Shown piece after piece: positions 35,363 through 45,346 of a stretch of DNA of 64,000 nt (position 1 is the stretch's first letter; every line of letters begins with the position of its first letter). Source of the stretch: Bacteroidales bacterium (GTDB taxonomy: Bacteria > Bacteroidota > Bacteroidia > Bacteroidales > P3); the NCBI GenBank assembly GCA_017451385.1, contig JAFSPS010000050.1:1-64000 (forward strand), read 5' to 3'. The notes beneath the pieces were generated by a model. The model had not been told where the DNA came from. It searched no databases and saw nothing but the letters and a program-made list of their open reading frames with translations. Position numbers and translations under genes: made by a program.

Positions 35363-35412
35363 CATCTTGAAAAAAGCGAACAATCATTAACAATAAACAA
35401 CAACATAAAACA

Positions 35413-36282
35413 ATGAAAAAGATTTCGTTATTATTTGTTACGGCAGCTATGTTGCTTGGTCTCTCCTCTTGCGATAAGGAAAAGAAAGAAGATGCGTCGG
35501 GCAATACATCCACGCCGCTTGCCGAGATTGTGGCGGGAACCTATAGTGGATGGACAAAGGCCGATGCAGCCTATTTCAGCAATATGGTGAATGACGAGGT
35601 GGACCAGCTCGCCATTACTGCCAATAGCGATGGCACTGTCAATGTGGAGTACACCTCTGACACATGGGGCAAAGGTGTGTTCAACAATATAGCCATTGCC
35701 GAGGTCAGCGACAAGTACACTTTTGCCGGCGAAGGCACTATCACTATGGCATCGCGTGGTGGCACCAAAGACTATGAGGGCACGTTCGAAGGCTCTGTCA
35801 GCAAGGACATGAAGAGCTACACGGTGAAGATTGTCATCCCCTCCGTCATGGGCGGCACGACGCTGACGCTGAATCCCGGTATGGCACCTGTCAACATGGT
35901 TGTGGCTGGACAGTATGCGGGATGGAGCAGTGCTGTGTTCTCCTATGCTCCTAATGGCATGAACAACGATGGCGACACGTTGAGACTGTCTGCCAATGCC
36001 GACGGTACGGTCAATGTGGCATATACTTCTGCTACATGGGGCAATGGTACGTTTGAGAATGTTGTGGTGGCACGTAGCGAGGAGGGCTACACCCTGAGCG
36101 AGATGCAAGGTGTTGTGGCTATGGCATCGAGAAATGGCGAGGTAAAAGAATATGAGGTAGTGTTAAAGGCTTCTACCATAGCTGCCGACAAGCGTTCCTT
36201 CCGTTTCAACATCAGCGTCCCCAGCGTGATGGGCGGCGTCGAGATAACCGTCTCCGAAGGCACTGCTCCTGCCGAGGAGTAG
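35413..36282 (+). CDS. lipoprotein with two calycin-like domains
   Basis: A 289-residue lipoprotein (lipobox LSSC, Cys20). After an acidic spacer come two homologous halves of about 120 residues (about 38-160 and 165-285). Each holds the same landmarks: G-TYSGW or GQYAGW, DGTVNVEYTS or DGTVNVAYTS with TWG, ITMASR or VAMASR, and IPSVMGG or VPSVMGG. This resembles the calycin-like barrel family that often stands beside hmuY in Bacteroidales. A role in binding haem or another hydrophobic ligand on the cell surface is inferred from place and fold only. It may be transcribed separately from hmuY, which begins 276 bases on. Confidence 0.75.
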   Translation: MKKISLLFVTAAMLLGLSSCDKEKKEDASGNTSTPLAEIVAGTYSGWTKADAAYFSNMVNDEVDQLAITANSDGTVNVEYTSDTWGKGVFNNIAIAEVSDKYTFAGEGTITMASRGGTKDYEGTFEGSVSKDMKSYTVKIVIPSVMGGTTLTLNPGMAPVNMVVAGQYAGWSSAVFSYAPNGMNNDGDTLRLSANADGTVNVAYTSATWGNGTFENVVVARSEEGYTLSEMQGVVAMASRNGEVKEYEVVLKASTIAADKRSFRFNISVPSVMGGVEITVSEGTAPAEE

Positions 36283-36416
36283 CCGTAGGCACATCTGTTA
36301 ATACTGCAAGGCAGGACCACGGTCTTGCCTTGCATATTAAATAATGAATCTATATCAGTACGCAACTGATGAAAGGATAAATATCTTGAGTGACAATGTA
36401 TTACGGATGGTTTTCT

Positions 36417-36491
36417 ATGAATTGAGGATATATGCAACCTTTGCGAGGTCTGAATATCTGCTATTTATTGCCTGAAAGCTCCTGCGAGGGT
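36417..36491. repeat. dispersed intergenic repeat, copy B
   Basis: Shares with 4426-4515 the order: GGATATATGCAACCTTTGCG (hairpin ACCT/AGGT), a spacer ending TTATTGCCTG, and a CTCCTGCGAGG hairpin. It lies between the calycin-like gene and hmuY. Confidence 0.45.
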
Positions 36492-36558
36492 ACCTATACA
36501 AGTCTCCATGAAAGTCAGATGTAATATGTTTTCTACCATTTACTTATCTTCAAAACGA

Positions 36559-37218
36559 ATGACAAAAACTAATTTTATAACTCGGTTAAAAACAAAAATC
36601 AATCTGCTGTTGCTGTTGTCGTTCATGATGGCGGCATGCGACAAAATCTATGATAATGACAAGATAGAGCCTCAGCCTGCGGTGGGGCAAAGCTATCAGA
36701 ACATTAACTGCACCGACTACGCCAAATGGGTATATATCAACCTGCACAATGGCGACAGCATCACGCTCTCCTATGAGCAGGCAACGCTGCCTGACGCATG
36801 GGACATAGCGCTGCATCGCTATGATGTGAAGACCAATGGAGGCAAAGCTGTGGAGACATCGTACGGCAGTCTTGACGAGCTGAAAGCCGCCGTGGACGAT
36901 GGCACGATGACGCTGCCCGCCGACGAGCTGTGGGAGCCCGATGCGGAAGACTCCATAATCGTAGATATGTCGCACATGATGGAGGGTTATCTCGTGCGCT
37001 CGGCATCTGCCATAAATCGTGTGTTGTGTCGTTGGCTCGATGTCGATTTGAGTTCTATGCCACCCATCTATACACCGTCGGACAAGGTCTATCTGCTGCT
37101 GTTGCGTGATGGCACGGTGGCGGCAATACGCTTCACGGGTATCATCAATCAGCAACTCTACAGCACCAAAGGCTACATATCATTTGACTACTGTTACCCC
37201 CTCACCATCAAGCAATGA
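36559..37218 (+). CDS. hmuY: HmuY-family haem-binding lipoprotein
   Basis: A 219-residue lipoprotein (lipobox MAAC). The family is the surface haemophore of Bacteroidetes; landmarks are CTDYAKWVYINLHNGDSI, LPDAWDIALHRYDVKTNGGK, the variable ligand region (VDMSHMMEGYLVRSASAINR) and the C-terminal LLLRDGTVAAIRFTGIINQ with KGYISFDYCYPL. His or Met residues near DMSHMM are candidate haem ligands, by analogy only. The ATG at 36559 precedes the signal peptide. The stop overlaps the hmuR start (ATGA), so the two are translationally coupled. Confidence 0.9.
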   Translation: MTKTNFITRLKTKINLLLLLSFMMAACDKIYDNDKIEPQPAVGQSYQNINCTDYAKWVYINLHNGDSITLSYEQATLPDAWDIALHRYDVKTNGGKAVETSYGSLDELKAAVDDGTMTLPADELWEPDAEDSIIVDMSHMMEGYLVRSASAINRVLCRWLDVDLSSMPPIYTPSDKVYLLLLRDGTVAAIRFTGIINQQLYSTKGYISFDYCYPLTIKQ

Positions 37219-39176
37219 AACGACTGACAATTACTCTATTATGCCTTTTTGCCGCAGGTGTTGCCGCGGCACAAGAGTTGGACACGGTGATACCTGTCAG
37301 CAAGATGTTTCTCGACATGATAACCATCACAGGTACGCGCACCCCTAAGACTCTGGATAACACTCCCGTCGTCACGCGTATAATCACTGCTGAGGACATA
37401 CAGAAGATTGATGCCACCACCATCAAGGATGTCCTTGTGGAGGAGATACCGGGGATAGAGTTCTCCTATTCCATGAATCAGCAGGTCTCAATGCGTATGC
37501 AGGGGTTGGGCGGCATGTCGGTGCTCTTCCTCGTCGATGGCGAACGTATGGCTGGCGAGACTTTGGACAACATCGACTTCCAACGCCTCGATATGGAGAA
37601 TATTGAGCGCATAGAGATAGTGAAGGGTGCTGCCTCGGCGCTCTACGGCAGCAACTCGGTGGGTGCCGTGGTCAACATCATCACCAAGAACCAGAAGGAG
37701 CCGTGGACACTGCGTCTGGGCAGCCGTCTGGGCAGTGCCTACGGCGAGCAGCGTCATTGCGGCACCTTCGGATTGCACCGAGGCCGTTTTGCTAACAGTT
37801 TAGATGTACAGAATAGCAGTCAGCAGTCTTATCGAGTGTATGACAAAGACCATAGCGACAGCACATTGGTCTATGGCGCGCATCAGTGGAATCTCAAGGA
37901 TAAGCTGGTCTTTCAGATAGCCGACGGGCATCAGCTCATAGGGCGTGCGGGCTACTACTTCCATGAGCGCAACACGTCGGACTATCAGCGCGACCGAGCG
38001 CGCGACTTTAGCGGCGGACTGCGCTATGTGGGCACGCTGAGCGAGAACGACAACCTCGATGTGGCCTACAACGGCGACCGCTACGATAAGAGCGACTACT
38101 ATACCGCCACGGGCTACGACATCCTCGACTACAAGAATATGCAACACTCGTTGCGTGCGCTCTACAACCATACGTTCAGCGACTATCTGACGCTCACTGC
38201 TGGTGGCGATGCCATGTACGACTACCTGATGACCTATCAGTTTGCCGATGGCGAGAGCCATGACCAGTACACTGCCGACCTCTTTGTGCAGGCCGACTGG
38301 AGTTTTGCCAACCATTGGAATATCGTTGCGGGGTTGCGTGAGGACTATTTCTCGCGCTACGGATGGGAACTCTCGCCCAAGGTGGCAGCCATGTATAAAC
38401 TGAATGATGTCAAGCTACGCGGCAGCTACTCCAAAGGTTTCCGCGCTCCGACGCTAAAGGAGATGTATATGGATTTCAACATGGCCAACGTGTTCAATAT
38501 TTATGGCAATGAAAATCTAAAGTCGGAGAATACCAATAGTTTCTCGCTCTCGGCAGAGTATGTGAAGAATTACTATTGCTTCACGCTGACAGGTTTCTAC
38601 AATATCCTCGACGATGAGATAACCACTATATGGGACCCCACGCTCGGCAACGGGCGTGGCGGCATGAAGTATATGAATGTGGAGGGTACCGACCTTGCCA
38701 GCCTCGATGCTACGCTGATGGCGCGCTATCCTTGCGGCATCAACGCCAAGGTCAGCTACGCCTTTTTCCACGAGTTCACCCGCAATGGGGCTCCCAACAC
38801 CTCCGACTCGCGGCCTCACACGCTGACGGCACAGGTGGACTACCTGAAGGCGTGGCGCAACTACCAGCTCAACGTGGTGCTGGGGGGGCGTTTCCTCTCG
38901 CGTGCTACTTTCTACACGATTGCCTCGTCGGGCGAAGGAGTCTATGACACCTACGAGCAGACTACCTCGCAGGGCTACACCATGTGGAAGCTGTCGCTGA
39001 TACAGAAATTCTATGACGCCATAACGCTCACGCTGACGGTGGACAACCTGTTCGACTATCGCCCCGACCATTATCAGTACAACTCGCCCTTCACGGTGGG
39101 CCGCACCTACAAAGTCGGTGCCTCTGTCGATGTGGATAAGCTTGTGAACAGAATAAGAAAGAAGAATAGCAAATAG
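37215..39176 (+). CDS. hmuR: TonB-dependent haem receptor HmuR
   Basis: A 653-residue outer-membrane receptor: signal peptide 1-20, TonB-box region (about 30-42, DMITITGTRTPK), plug domain (about 45-150, VEEIPGIEFSYSMNQQVSMR, ASALYGSNSVGAVVNIITK) and a 22-strand barrel. The haem-receptor FRAP motif is present (KGFRAPTLKEMY) with GNENLKSENT in the place of the usual NPDL element. The protein ends in a basic tail after the last strand. It takes up haem delivered by HmuY with energy from TonB/ExbBD. Confidence 0.92.
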   Translation: MKRLTITLLCLFAAGVAAAQELDTVIPVSKMFLDMITITGTRTPKTLDNTPVVTRIITAEDIQKIDATTIKDVLVEEIPGIEFSYSMNQQVSMRMQGLGGMSVLFLVDGERMAGETLDNIDFQRLDMENIERIEIVKGAASALYGSNSVGAVVNIITKNQKEPWTLRLGSRLGSAYGEQRHCGTFGLHRGRFANSLDVQNSSQQSYRVYDKDHSDSTLVYGAHQWNLKDKLVFQIADGHQLIGRAGYYFHERNTSDYQRDRARDFSGGLRYVGTLSENDNLDVAYNGDRYDKSDYYTATGYDILDYKNMQHSLRALYNHTFSDYLTLTAGGDAMYDYLMTYQFADGESHDQYTADLFVQADWSFANHWNIVAGLREDYFSRYGWELSPKVAAMYKLNDVKLRGSYSKGFRAPTLKEMYMDFNMANVFNIYGNENLKSENTNSFSLSAEYVKNYYCFTLTGFYNILDDEITTIWDPTLGNGRGGMKYMNVEGTDLASLDATLMARYPCGINAKVSYAFFHEFTRNGAPNTSDSRPHTLTAQVDYLKAWRNYQLNVVLGGRFLSRATFYTIASSGEGVYDTYEQTTSQGYTMWKLSLIQKFYDAITLTLTVDNLFDYRPDHYQYNSPFTVGRTYKVGASVDVDKLVNRIRKKNSK

Positions 39177-39230
39177 CCGCAGGCGCAAAGGCGTCATCGC
39201 GCTAATGGCAAACCAATAACTAAACTGCCC

Positions 39231-42200
39231 ATGAAAAAGAATAGCAAAATAAAGAAGAAAATATGGCTCGCCGTCGGCGGCGTGGTGCTGCTGACGCTGC
39301 TCATAGTGTTCTACAACGGCTGGATGAGCCGCACGCGCATAGCCTTCGTCAACTTCCAGCCTGTCACGTTGCAGGCTATCTCGCAGGCCAACGACAACAG
39401 CATGATACGGCTCTACGAGGTGGAGACCGACGAGCTGCACCGCCTCGGACGCTACGACATAGTGATGGTGAACGGCATGGGGCTGCAAATCACCGCCGAG
39501 CAACGCGAGCTGATACAGCAGGCTGCCAACGCTGGCAAGCCCGTATATACCATGATGGCTACCAATCCGGACAATAACATCTCCAATTTCTCGGTTGATG
39601 AGGTAGCCCTGATAAGCCAGTACATGATGAACAGTTCGCGCAAGAATATGCGCAGTATGCTCAGTTTCCTGCGCCGCAATGTGGATGGTAAGATTTTCCG
39701 CGCGGGCGTTGTAGAGCTGCCTGAGCAGAAGATGGCGGACTACCTCTACTATCCTGCCACCGACCCCAAGGAGGACGAGCACGCTTTCGCCACGGTGGAG
39801 GAGTACGAGGCTTTCATGCGCAGCGAGGGGCTGTGGCACGAGGGGGCGCGCAAAATAGCTGTGACCGGCATGATAAGCGACCCGCGCGACATGATACTGC
39901 AGCTCTCTGCCCGCGGATATAATGTCTATCCCGTCTCATCGATGTTGCATGTGCTGGACTATGTGGAGCAGATAGCACCAGATGCTATCATCAATATGGC
40001 TCATGGACGCATGGGCGACGACATGGTGCGCTACCTCTCGCAGCACAACATACCGCTCTTCGACCCTCTGAATGTCAATATGCCTGTCGAGGAGTGGGAG
40101 GCAGACCCTATGGGCATGATGGGCGGCTTCATGTCGCAGAGTGTGGTGACGCCAGAGATTGATGGTGCCATACGCACTATGGCGGTGTTCGGACTCAAGA
40201 AGGATGCCGACGGCTTGCTGCAGCCCTACGCCATCCCCGAGCGGCTGACAACATTCCTCAACACTGTGGACCGCCACATAGCCCTCGCCACCAAGCCTAA
40301 CAGCGAGAAGCGTGTGGCAATAGTCTATTACAAAGGTCCCGGGCAGGGCAACCTGACTGCCAGCGGCATGGACGTGGTGCAGTCGCTCTACAACACCCTC
40401 GTCTCCTTGCGAAGCCACGGCTACAGGGTGGAGGGGTTGCCTGCCACGGTGTCCGACTTCCGTCGTCAGATACAGAGCGAGGGTACGCTTTTCAATGCCT
40501 CGATTGCTGGCGATGCTGCACGCTATATGAAGAATGGGCATCCCCAGATGGTCGGTGCCGACGACTATAAGCAATGGGTGAACGCGTCGTTGCGCGACGG
40601 CGTGATAGAGCGTGTTGATGAGGCTTTCGGACCTTTCCCTGGTACTGGCAACCACCTGCAGCGCGACGGCATGCTGGCTTTCCCGCGCCTGCAGTATGGC
40701 AACATCGTGCTGCTGCCGCAGCCGCTGGCGGGCGAGGGCAAGGATGTGTTCCGCATCACGCATGGCACGGGCAGCGTGCCGCCACACAGCTACATAGCCC
40801 CTTACCTGTGGATACAGCATGGCTTCCGTGCCGACGCGTTGCTGCATTTCGGCACGCATGGCTCGCTGGAGTTCACGCCGCAGAAGCAGGTGGCTCTCTC
40901 TGCTCTCGATTGGCCCGACCGTCTTGTGGGCGAGCTGCCTCATTTCTACTACTACACTATAGACAATGTCGGCGAGGCCATGATAGCCAAACGGCGCACC
41001 TATGCCACGTTGCTGTCCTACCTGACGCCGCCGTTCCACGAGAGCCAGCTGCGCAACACCTACAACAGCCTCCAGACACGCATAGCCGACTATCAGAACG
41101 GGCGTGGCGACAAGCATGCTGCCGCCGTCGATATCAAGCGTCTCGCCGAGCATCTGGGACTACATAAGGACCTCGGCATCGAGAGTGCGGAATACAGCGA
41201 GGCAGACATCGAGCGGCTGGGCAACTATGCCGAAGAGCTGGCTGACGAGAAGATTACCGACACGCCCTACATCATGGGCGAATCCTATTCGCAGAACGAC
41301 ATACGCACCACCGTCTATGCCATGACGGTGGACCCCATAGCCTACAGCCTCTACGCCATAGACCGCCTGCTGGGACGCGCTCCCGACGGGCTCACAGAGC
41401 AACGCAGCCGTTTCAATGCCCGCTATATGGGGCGTGCCAACGCCCTCGTGGCTCGCTACTATGGTGCCGCCACGCCTGTCGGCAATGCCGACTTGCAGAG
41501 CATCACGGGACTGTCTGCCAGCGATATAGCTAAGGCCGACAGCATCACCAAGGCACAGAACGCGCCACGCGGCATGATGGCTATGATGATGGCTGCCTCG
41601 CGCAAGAAGAACGGGCAGCGGGACACTGCCGCCGCCACTCATGCCACCATGCGGAATGCTGACAGAACAGCAATACCTGCCGCCAAGCATGGCCTCATGG
41701 CTAAGCTCATGCAGAAGAGCAAGCGCAAGATGCTGGCAAAGAAAGACCCGTCGCAGATGCTTGCCGTGGCCAAGAAGATGGGTGCCAGCGACGAGCAGCT
41801 GAAGAAAATGGAGGAAGGGCTGCGTCGTCAGATGGGTAGCAGGGAGGAAAAAGAACGAATGACGCAGGGAGAAGAGGTCGATATGCAGCAGATGCGTCAC
41901 GATGCGGAGCTGGCACATGCCGTGAGCGAGTTGCGTACTGCTCTCAGCAATGTGGCACGCTATCGCCGCTTGCTCGCCGAGAGTCCGCAGGGCGAGCTCG
42001 ATGCCCTCCTCGATGCCCTCAACGGCGGATATACGGAGCCCTCTGCCAGTGGCGACCTCATCGTCAACCCCAACACCCTGCCTACGGGGCGCAACCTCTT
42101 CGCCATCAACGCTGAGGAGACGCCTACCGCCGACGCATGGGAGAAAGGGGTGGCGCTTGCCAAAGCCACTATAGCCGACTATCAGCAACGCCACGACGGG

Positions 42201-43577
42201 CAGTATCCCCGCAAGGTGAGCTATACGCTCTGGTCGGGAGAGTTCATCCAGACGGGGGGTGCTACCATAGCACAGGTGCTTTATATGCTTGGCGTGGAGC
42301 CTGTGCGCGACCGCTACGGACGCGTCAGCGACCTGCGCCTTATCCCCTCCGAGCAGCTGGGGCGTCCGCGTATTGACGTGGTGGTGCAGACCTCTGGACA
42401 GCTGCGCGACCTTGCCGCCTCGCGGCTCTTCCTCATCAGCCGTGCCGTGCGCATGGCCGCCGCGGCTGAGGGCGACAGCTATGACAATGCCGTGCGTCAG
42501 GGTGTGGAGGAGAGCGAACGCTACTTGGTGGACCACGGCATAACGCCCAAGCAGGCGCGCGAGATTTCCTACTATCGCGTCTTCGGCGGCGCCGGCGGGG
42601 GCTACGGCACAGGCATCCAGTCGCTCGTGGAGCAGGGCAACGCATGGGACGACGAGCAGCAGATAGCCGATATATATATGAATAATATGGGCGCTTTCTA
42701 TGGCGACCGCGACAACTGGATGGCTGATATGCACGAGGCCTTCTCGGCAGCACTGACGCGTACCGATGTTGTCGTGCAGCCCCGTCAGAACAATACGTGG
42801 GGTGCTCTCTCGCTGGACCATGTGTATGAGTTTATGGGCGGTATGAGCCTCGCTGTGCGTCAGGTTACGGGCAAGGACCCCGATGCCGTATTCTGCGACT
42901 ATCGCAACCGCAACAACTACCGCATGCAGGACTCCAAAGAGGCCATAGGCGTGGAGGTGCGCACCAAGCTGCTCAACCCTTCATATATCAAGAACGCCAT
43001 GGCTGGTGGTGAGCTGCACACCGACGAGATTGCCGAGATGGTGCGCAACGCCTACGGATGGAATGTCATGAAGCCGCAGAACATAGACAAGGAGCTGTGG
43101 GACGAGGTGTATGACGTATATGTCAAAGACAAGTATAATCTCGGCGTCAGCCAGCAGTTTGCCGCTGTCAACCCTGCCGCCATGCAGGAGCTGACGGCCA
43201 CGATGATGGAGACGGCGCGCAAAGGCTACTGGCAGGCTACCGACGAGCAGCTGGCGGACATCGCCACGCTGCATGCCGACTTCGTTGACCGTTTCGGCCC
43301 TACGGGTTCATCGTTCGAGACTGCCAACCCACAGTTGCAGGACTTCATAGCCCAGCGGGCGGCACCCCAGCAGGCCGAAGGCTACCGCAAGAGCCTGTCG
43401 CAGAGCATAAACAGCGGCACAGCACAGAGCGGCATGGTCATGGAGAAGCAGACCGTGGCTACCGCCGACGGCGAAGCATCGGAGTCGCACGTCAGCGGCA
43501 TCGTAGTGGTTGGCGTGGTGTTGCTGCTCTTTGTTGCTGCCGTAGTGGTGGTGCGTCGCCGTCGCAAGAACAGATAA
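39231..43577 (+). CDS. hmuS: membrane-anchored CobN-like protein HmuS
   Basis: A 1448-residue protein of the CobN/magnesium-chelatase H family. An N-terminal membrane anchor (about 12-28) and a C-terminal one (about 1423-1442, followed by RRRRKNR) fix it to the inner membrane. The chelatase core shows GPGQGNLTASGMDVVQSLYN, LLHFGTHGSLEFTPQKQVAL and RVFGGAGGGYGTGIQSLVEQ. A low-complexity Met/Lys-rich insertion occupies about residues 780-905. In hmu loci this protein acts on haem, probably removing iron or opening the ring, rather than making cobalamin: no cob genes are near and it lies inside hmuYRSTUV. It starts 54 bases after hmuR. Confidence 0.9.
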   Translation: MKKNSKIKKKIWLAVGGVVLLTLLIVFYNGWMSRTRIAFVNFQPVTLQAISQANDNSMIRLYEVETDELHRLGRYDIVMVNGMGLQITAEQRELIQQAANAGKPVYTMMATNPDNNISNFSVDEVALISQYMMNSSRKNMRSMLSFLRRNVDGKIFRAGVVELPEQKMADYLYYPATDPKEDEHAFATVEEYEAFMRSEGLWHEGARKIAVTGMISDPRDMILQLSARGYNVYPVSSMLHVLDYVEQIAPDAIINMAHGRMGDDMVRYLSQHNIPLFDPLNVNMPVEEWEADPMGMMGGFMSQSVVTPEIDGAIRTMAVFGLKKDADGLLQPYAIPERLTTFLNTVDRHIALATKPNSEKRVAIVYYKGPGQGNLTASGMDVVQSLYNTLVSLRSHGYRVEGLPATVSDFRRQIQSEGTLFNASIAGDAARYMKNGHPQMVGADDYKQWVNASLRDGVIERVDEAFGPFPGTGNHLQRDGMLAFPRLQYGNIVLLPQPLAGEGKDVFRITHGTGSVPPHSYIAPYLWIQHGFRADALLHFGTHGSLEFTPQKQVALSALDWPDRLVGELPHFYYYTIDNVGEAMIAKRRTYATLLSYLTPPFHESQLRNTYNSLQTRIADYQNGRGDKHAAAVDIKRLAEHLGLHKDLGIESAEYSEADIERLGNYAEELADEKITDTPYIMGESYSQNDIRTTVYAMTVDPIAYSLYAIDRLLGRAPDGLTEQRSRFNARYMGRANALVARYYGAATPVGNADLQSITGLSASDIAKADSITKAQNAPRGMMAMMMAASRKKNGQRDTAAATHATMRNADRTAIPAAKHGLMAKLMQKSKRKMLAKKDPSQMLAVAKKMGASDEQLKKMEEGLRRQMGSREEKERMTQGEEVDMQQMRHDAELAHAVSELRTALSNVARYRRLLAESPQGELDALLDALNGGYTEPSASGDLIVNPNTLPTGRNLFAINAEETPTADAWEKGVALAKATIADYQQRHDGQYPRKVSYTLWSGEFIQTGGATIAQVLYMLGVEPVRDRYGRVSDLRLIPSEQLGRPRIDVVVQTSGQLRDLAASRLFLISRAVRMAAAAEGDSYDNAVRQGVEESERYLVDHGITPKQAREISYYRVFGGAGGGYGTGIQSLVEQGNAWDDEQQIADIYMNNMGAFYGDRDNWMADMHEAFSAALTRTDVVVQPRQNNTWGALSLDHVYEFMGGMSLAVRQVTGKDPDAVFCDYRNRNNYRMQDSKEAIGVEVRTKLLNPSYIKNAMAGGELHTDEIAEMVRNAYGWNVMKPQNIDKELWDEVYDVYVKDKYNLGVSQQFAAVNPAAMQELTATMMETARKGYWQATDEQLADIATLHADFVDRFGPTGSSFETANPQLQDFIAQRAAPQQAEGYRKSLSQSINSGTAQSGMVMEKQTVATADGEASESHVSGIVVVGVVLLLFVAAVVVVRRRRKNR

Positions 43578-43638
43578 GTTCTACGGGTCTCATTGATAGT
43601 ATCATCAGACAAAACAAAGAAACACATCCGACAAGCCT

Positions 43639-44343
43639 ATGGAACTGATAATAGATGTCTTGATGCTCTTCGTCCTGCTGGCGTGCCTCTTCAAACTGAG
43701 CCTCTGGCGATGGTGGCAGCAGGCGGCCTACGGCTTGTTGTTGGCTGCCTTCGCAGCGTGGAGCGTGCGCTATGCCGTGGAGCAGTCCAAGACGCAGATT
43801 GCCGACTACTTGCAGAATGTCGATGCCTTGCAGACTATGGCTATACTCGTGACAATAGAGTCGGCGGTGGGCATAGCCTATGCCCTCGCATGGCTCGGCG
43901 GCGAGGAGGCACGGGGTAGGGGTGCGGCACTGGTGCGCCGCCTGCTGCGGTGGTATCCCTCGCTGCTGATGTTCCCCGTGGTGTTCTATCTGCTCACGCA
44001 GACCGTCTTCGCCGCCACGGGGGTGCCTTTTGCCACAACGGCATGGCTCTTCGCTAGCGGCATAGCGGTGCTTGTGCCGTTGCTGTCGCAGGCGGTGCGT
44101 AGCCTGCTGCCAGACGAGGAGAGCCGCGTGGAGATTTACCTCCTGCTGGTCGTGGCGGTGTGCATTCTCGGCTTGCTCTCCACGCAGCATGGGCGCATGG
44201 TGTATGCTGCGCAGGAGGCTCCTATCGACTGGCCTGCACTGCTGCTAACGCTGTCGCTTTTCCTGCTCATGGCCCTTGCTGGCTATGCAGCCTACCGTTT
44301 GCGCCACCGCTACCGCATTGGCGGACGGAAAGGCAAACAATAA
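43639..44343 (+). CDS. hmuT: HmuT-like integral membrane protein
   Basis: A 234-residue protein with about six membrane helices (first about 3-20, last about 205-222) and a basic C-terminus. Sequence motifs are few. Its identity rests on position between hmuS and the ExbB-like hmuU. It probably forms an inner-membrane complex with HmuS, U and V. It begins 61 bases after hmuS. Confidence 0.75.
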   Translation: MELIIDVLMLFVLLACLFKLSLWRWWQQAAYGLLLAAFAAWSVRYAVEQSKTQIADYLQNVDALQTMAILVTIESAVGIAYALAWLGGEEARGRGAALVRRLLRWYPSLLMFPVVFYLLTQTVFAATGVPFATTAWLFASGIAVLVPLLSQAVRSLLPDEESRVEIYLLLVVAVCILGLLSTQHGRMVYAAQEAPIDWPALLLTLSLFLLMALAGYAAYRLRHRYRIGGRKGKQ

Positions 44344-44409
44344 CGATAAGTAGCGTCAACATGAAAACAATACTAACCATATCTCTGATAACAAAACATT
44401 AAAACCACT

Positions 44410-45015
44410 ATGGGAATAATATCTAAAATCCTCTTCGGGATAGCCAATGCGTTGCTCATACCCGATATCATTCTCCTCATCTATTTCTTCATCCGAGCCT
44501 TGCTGCTGCTGGGCACCACCTATGGACAGTTTATGGCGCGGCGGCGCAACAAGCGTCGTCTGGCTACGGCCATCAAGGAGCTTCGCCCCGACGGTATTGA
44601 AGGCCTGCGTCAGCTGGTGGTGGAGAAGGACGACTCGCTGTTCACCCACTATCTGGGCGACCTGCTGTCGCATCCTGCCAGCGAGGCATACGCCGACTAC
44701 CTCATCACGCACTATGAGACCGAGGTGGCCAAGGATGTCAACCTCTCGCGTCTGCTCACCAAGCTGGGCCCCGTGCTGGGACTCATAGGCACACTCATCT
44801 CCATGTCGCCGGCCCTCGTGGGCCTCTCCACTGGCGACATATCCGGCATGGCGTACAATATGCAGGTGGTGTTCTCCGCCACCGTGGTAGGCCTCGTCAT
44901 CAGTGCCGTAGGCCTCTTCACGCAGCAACTCAAGACACGCTGGTATGCCAAAGATGTCAACCAACTCGACTATGTCTCACGCATATATATGGAAAGTAAT
45001 GAGAAAGAAGCGTAG
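44410..45015 (+). CDS. hmuU: MotA/TolQ/ExbB-type proton channel HmuU
   Basis: A 201-residue protein with a membrane helix at about 17-40, a cytoplasmic middle part, and two C-terminal helices (LGPVLGLIGTLISMSPALVG and MQVVFSATVVGLVISAVGLF) typical of ExbB/TolQ. It would couple the proton gradient to HmuS or HmuR. The end overlaps hmuV by 17 bases. Confidence 0.88.
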   Translation: MGIISKILFGIANALLIPDIILLIYFFIRALLLLGTTYGQFMARRRNKRRLATAIKELRPDGIEGLRQLVVEKDDSLFTHYLGDLLSHPASEAYADYLITHYETEVAKDVNLSRLLTKLGPVLGLIGTLISMSPALVGLSTGDISGMAYNMQVVFSATVVGLVISAVGLFTQQLKTRWYAKDVNQLDYVSRIYMESNEKEA

Positions 45016-45340
45016 AACATCAATCTTGCAGGAGGACGACGGCGACCCGCTGAGCGTCGTTGTCAACCTCTTCGATGTGGCAATGGTCTTTGCCGTCTCC
45101 CTCATGGTGGCTATGGTCATGCACATGAATATGACAGAGGTCTTTGGCAGTGACGACTTCACCATCGTCAAGAACCCCGGGCAGGACAATATGGAGATTA
45201 TCACCAAAGAGGGCAAGGAGATAAACACCTACAAGGCTACGGGGCAGAGCACTGACGGCGGTCAGCGTGGCAAACGCCTCGGCACCGCCTACCAGCTCGA
45301 CAACGGCCAGATAATCTACGTCCCCGATGTAGAGGAATGA
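44999..45340 (+). CDS. hmuV: DUF2149 protein HmuV (ExbD-like partner)
   Basis: A 113-residue protein with a short basic N-terminus (MRKKRRTS), one membrane helix (about 20-40, LFDVAMVFAVSLMVAMVMHM) and a periplasmic tail containing IVKNPGQDNMEII and GTAYQLDNGQIIYVP. Topology is ExbD-like, with Asp at the head of the helix. The start at 44999 gives the 17-base overlap with hmuU; earlier in-frame codons are less likely. It is the last gene of the hmu locus. Confidence 0.85.
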   Translation: MRKKRRTSILQEDDGDPLSVVVNLFDVAMVFAVSLMVAMVMHMNMTEVFGSDDFTIVKNPGQDNMEIITKEGKEINTYKATGQSTDGGQRGKRLGTAYQLDNGQIIYVPDVEE

Positions 45341-45346
45341 TATTTT

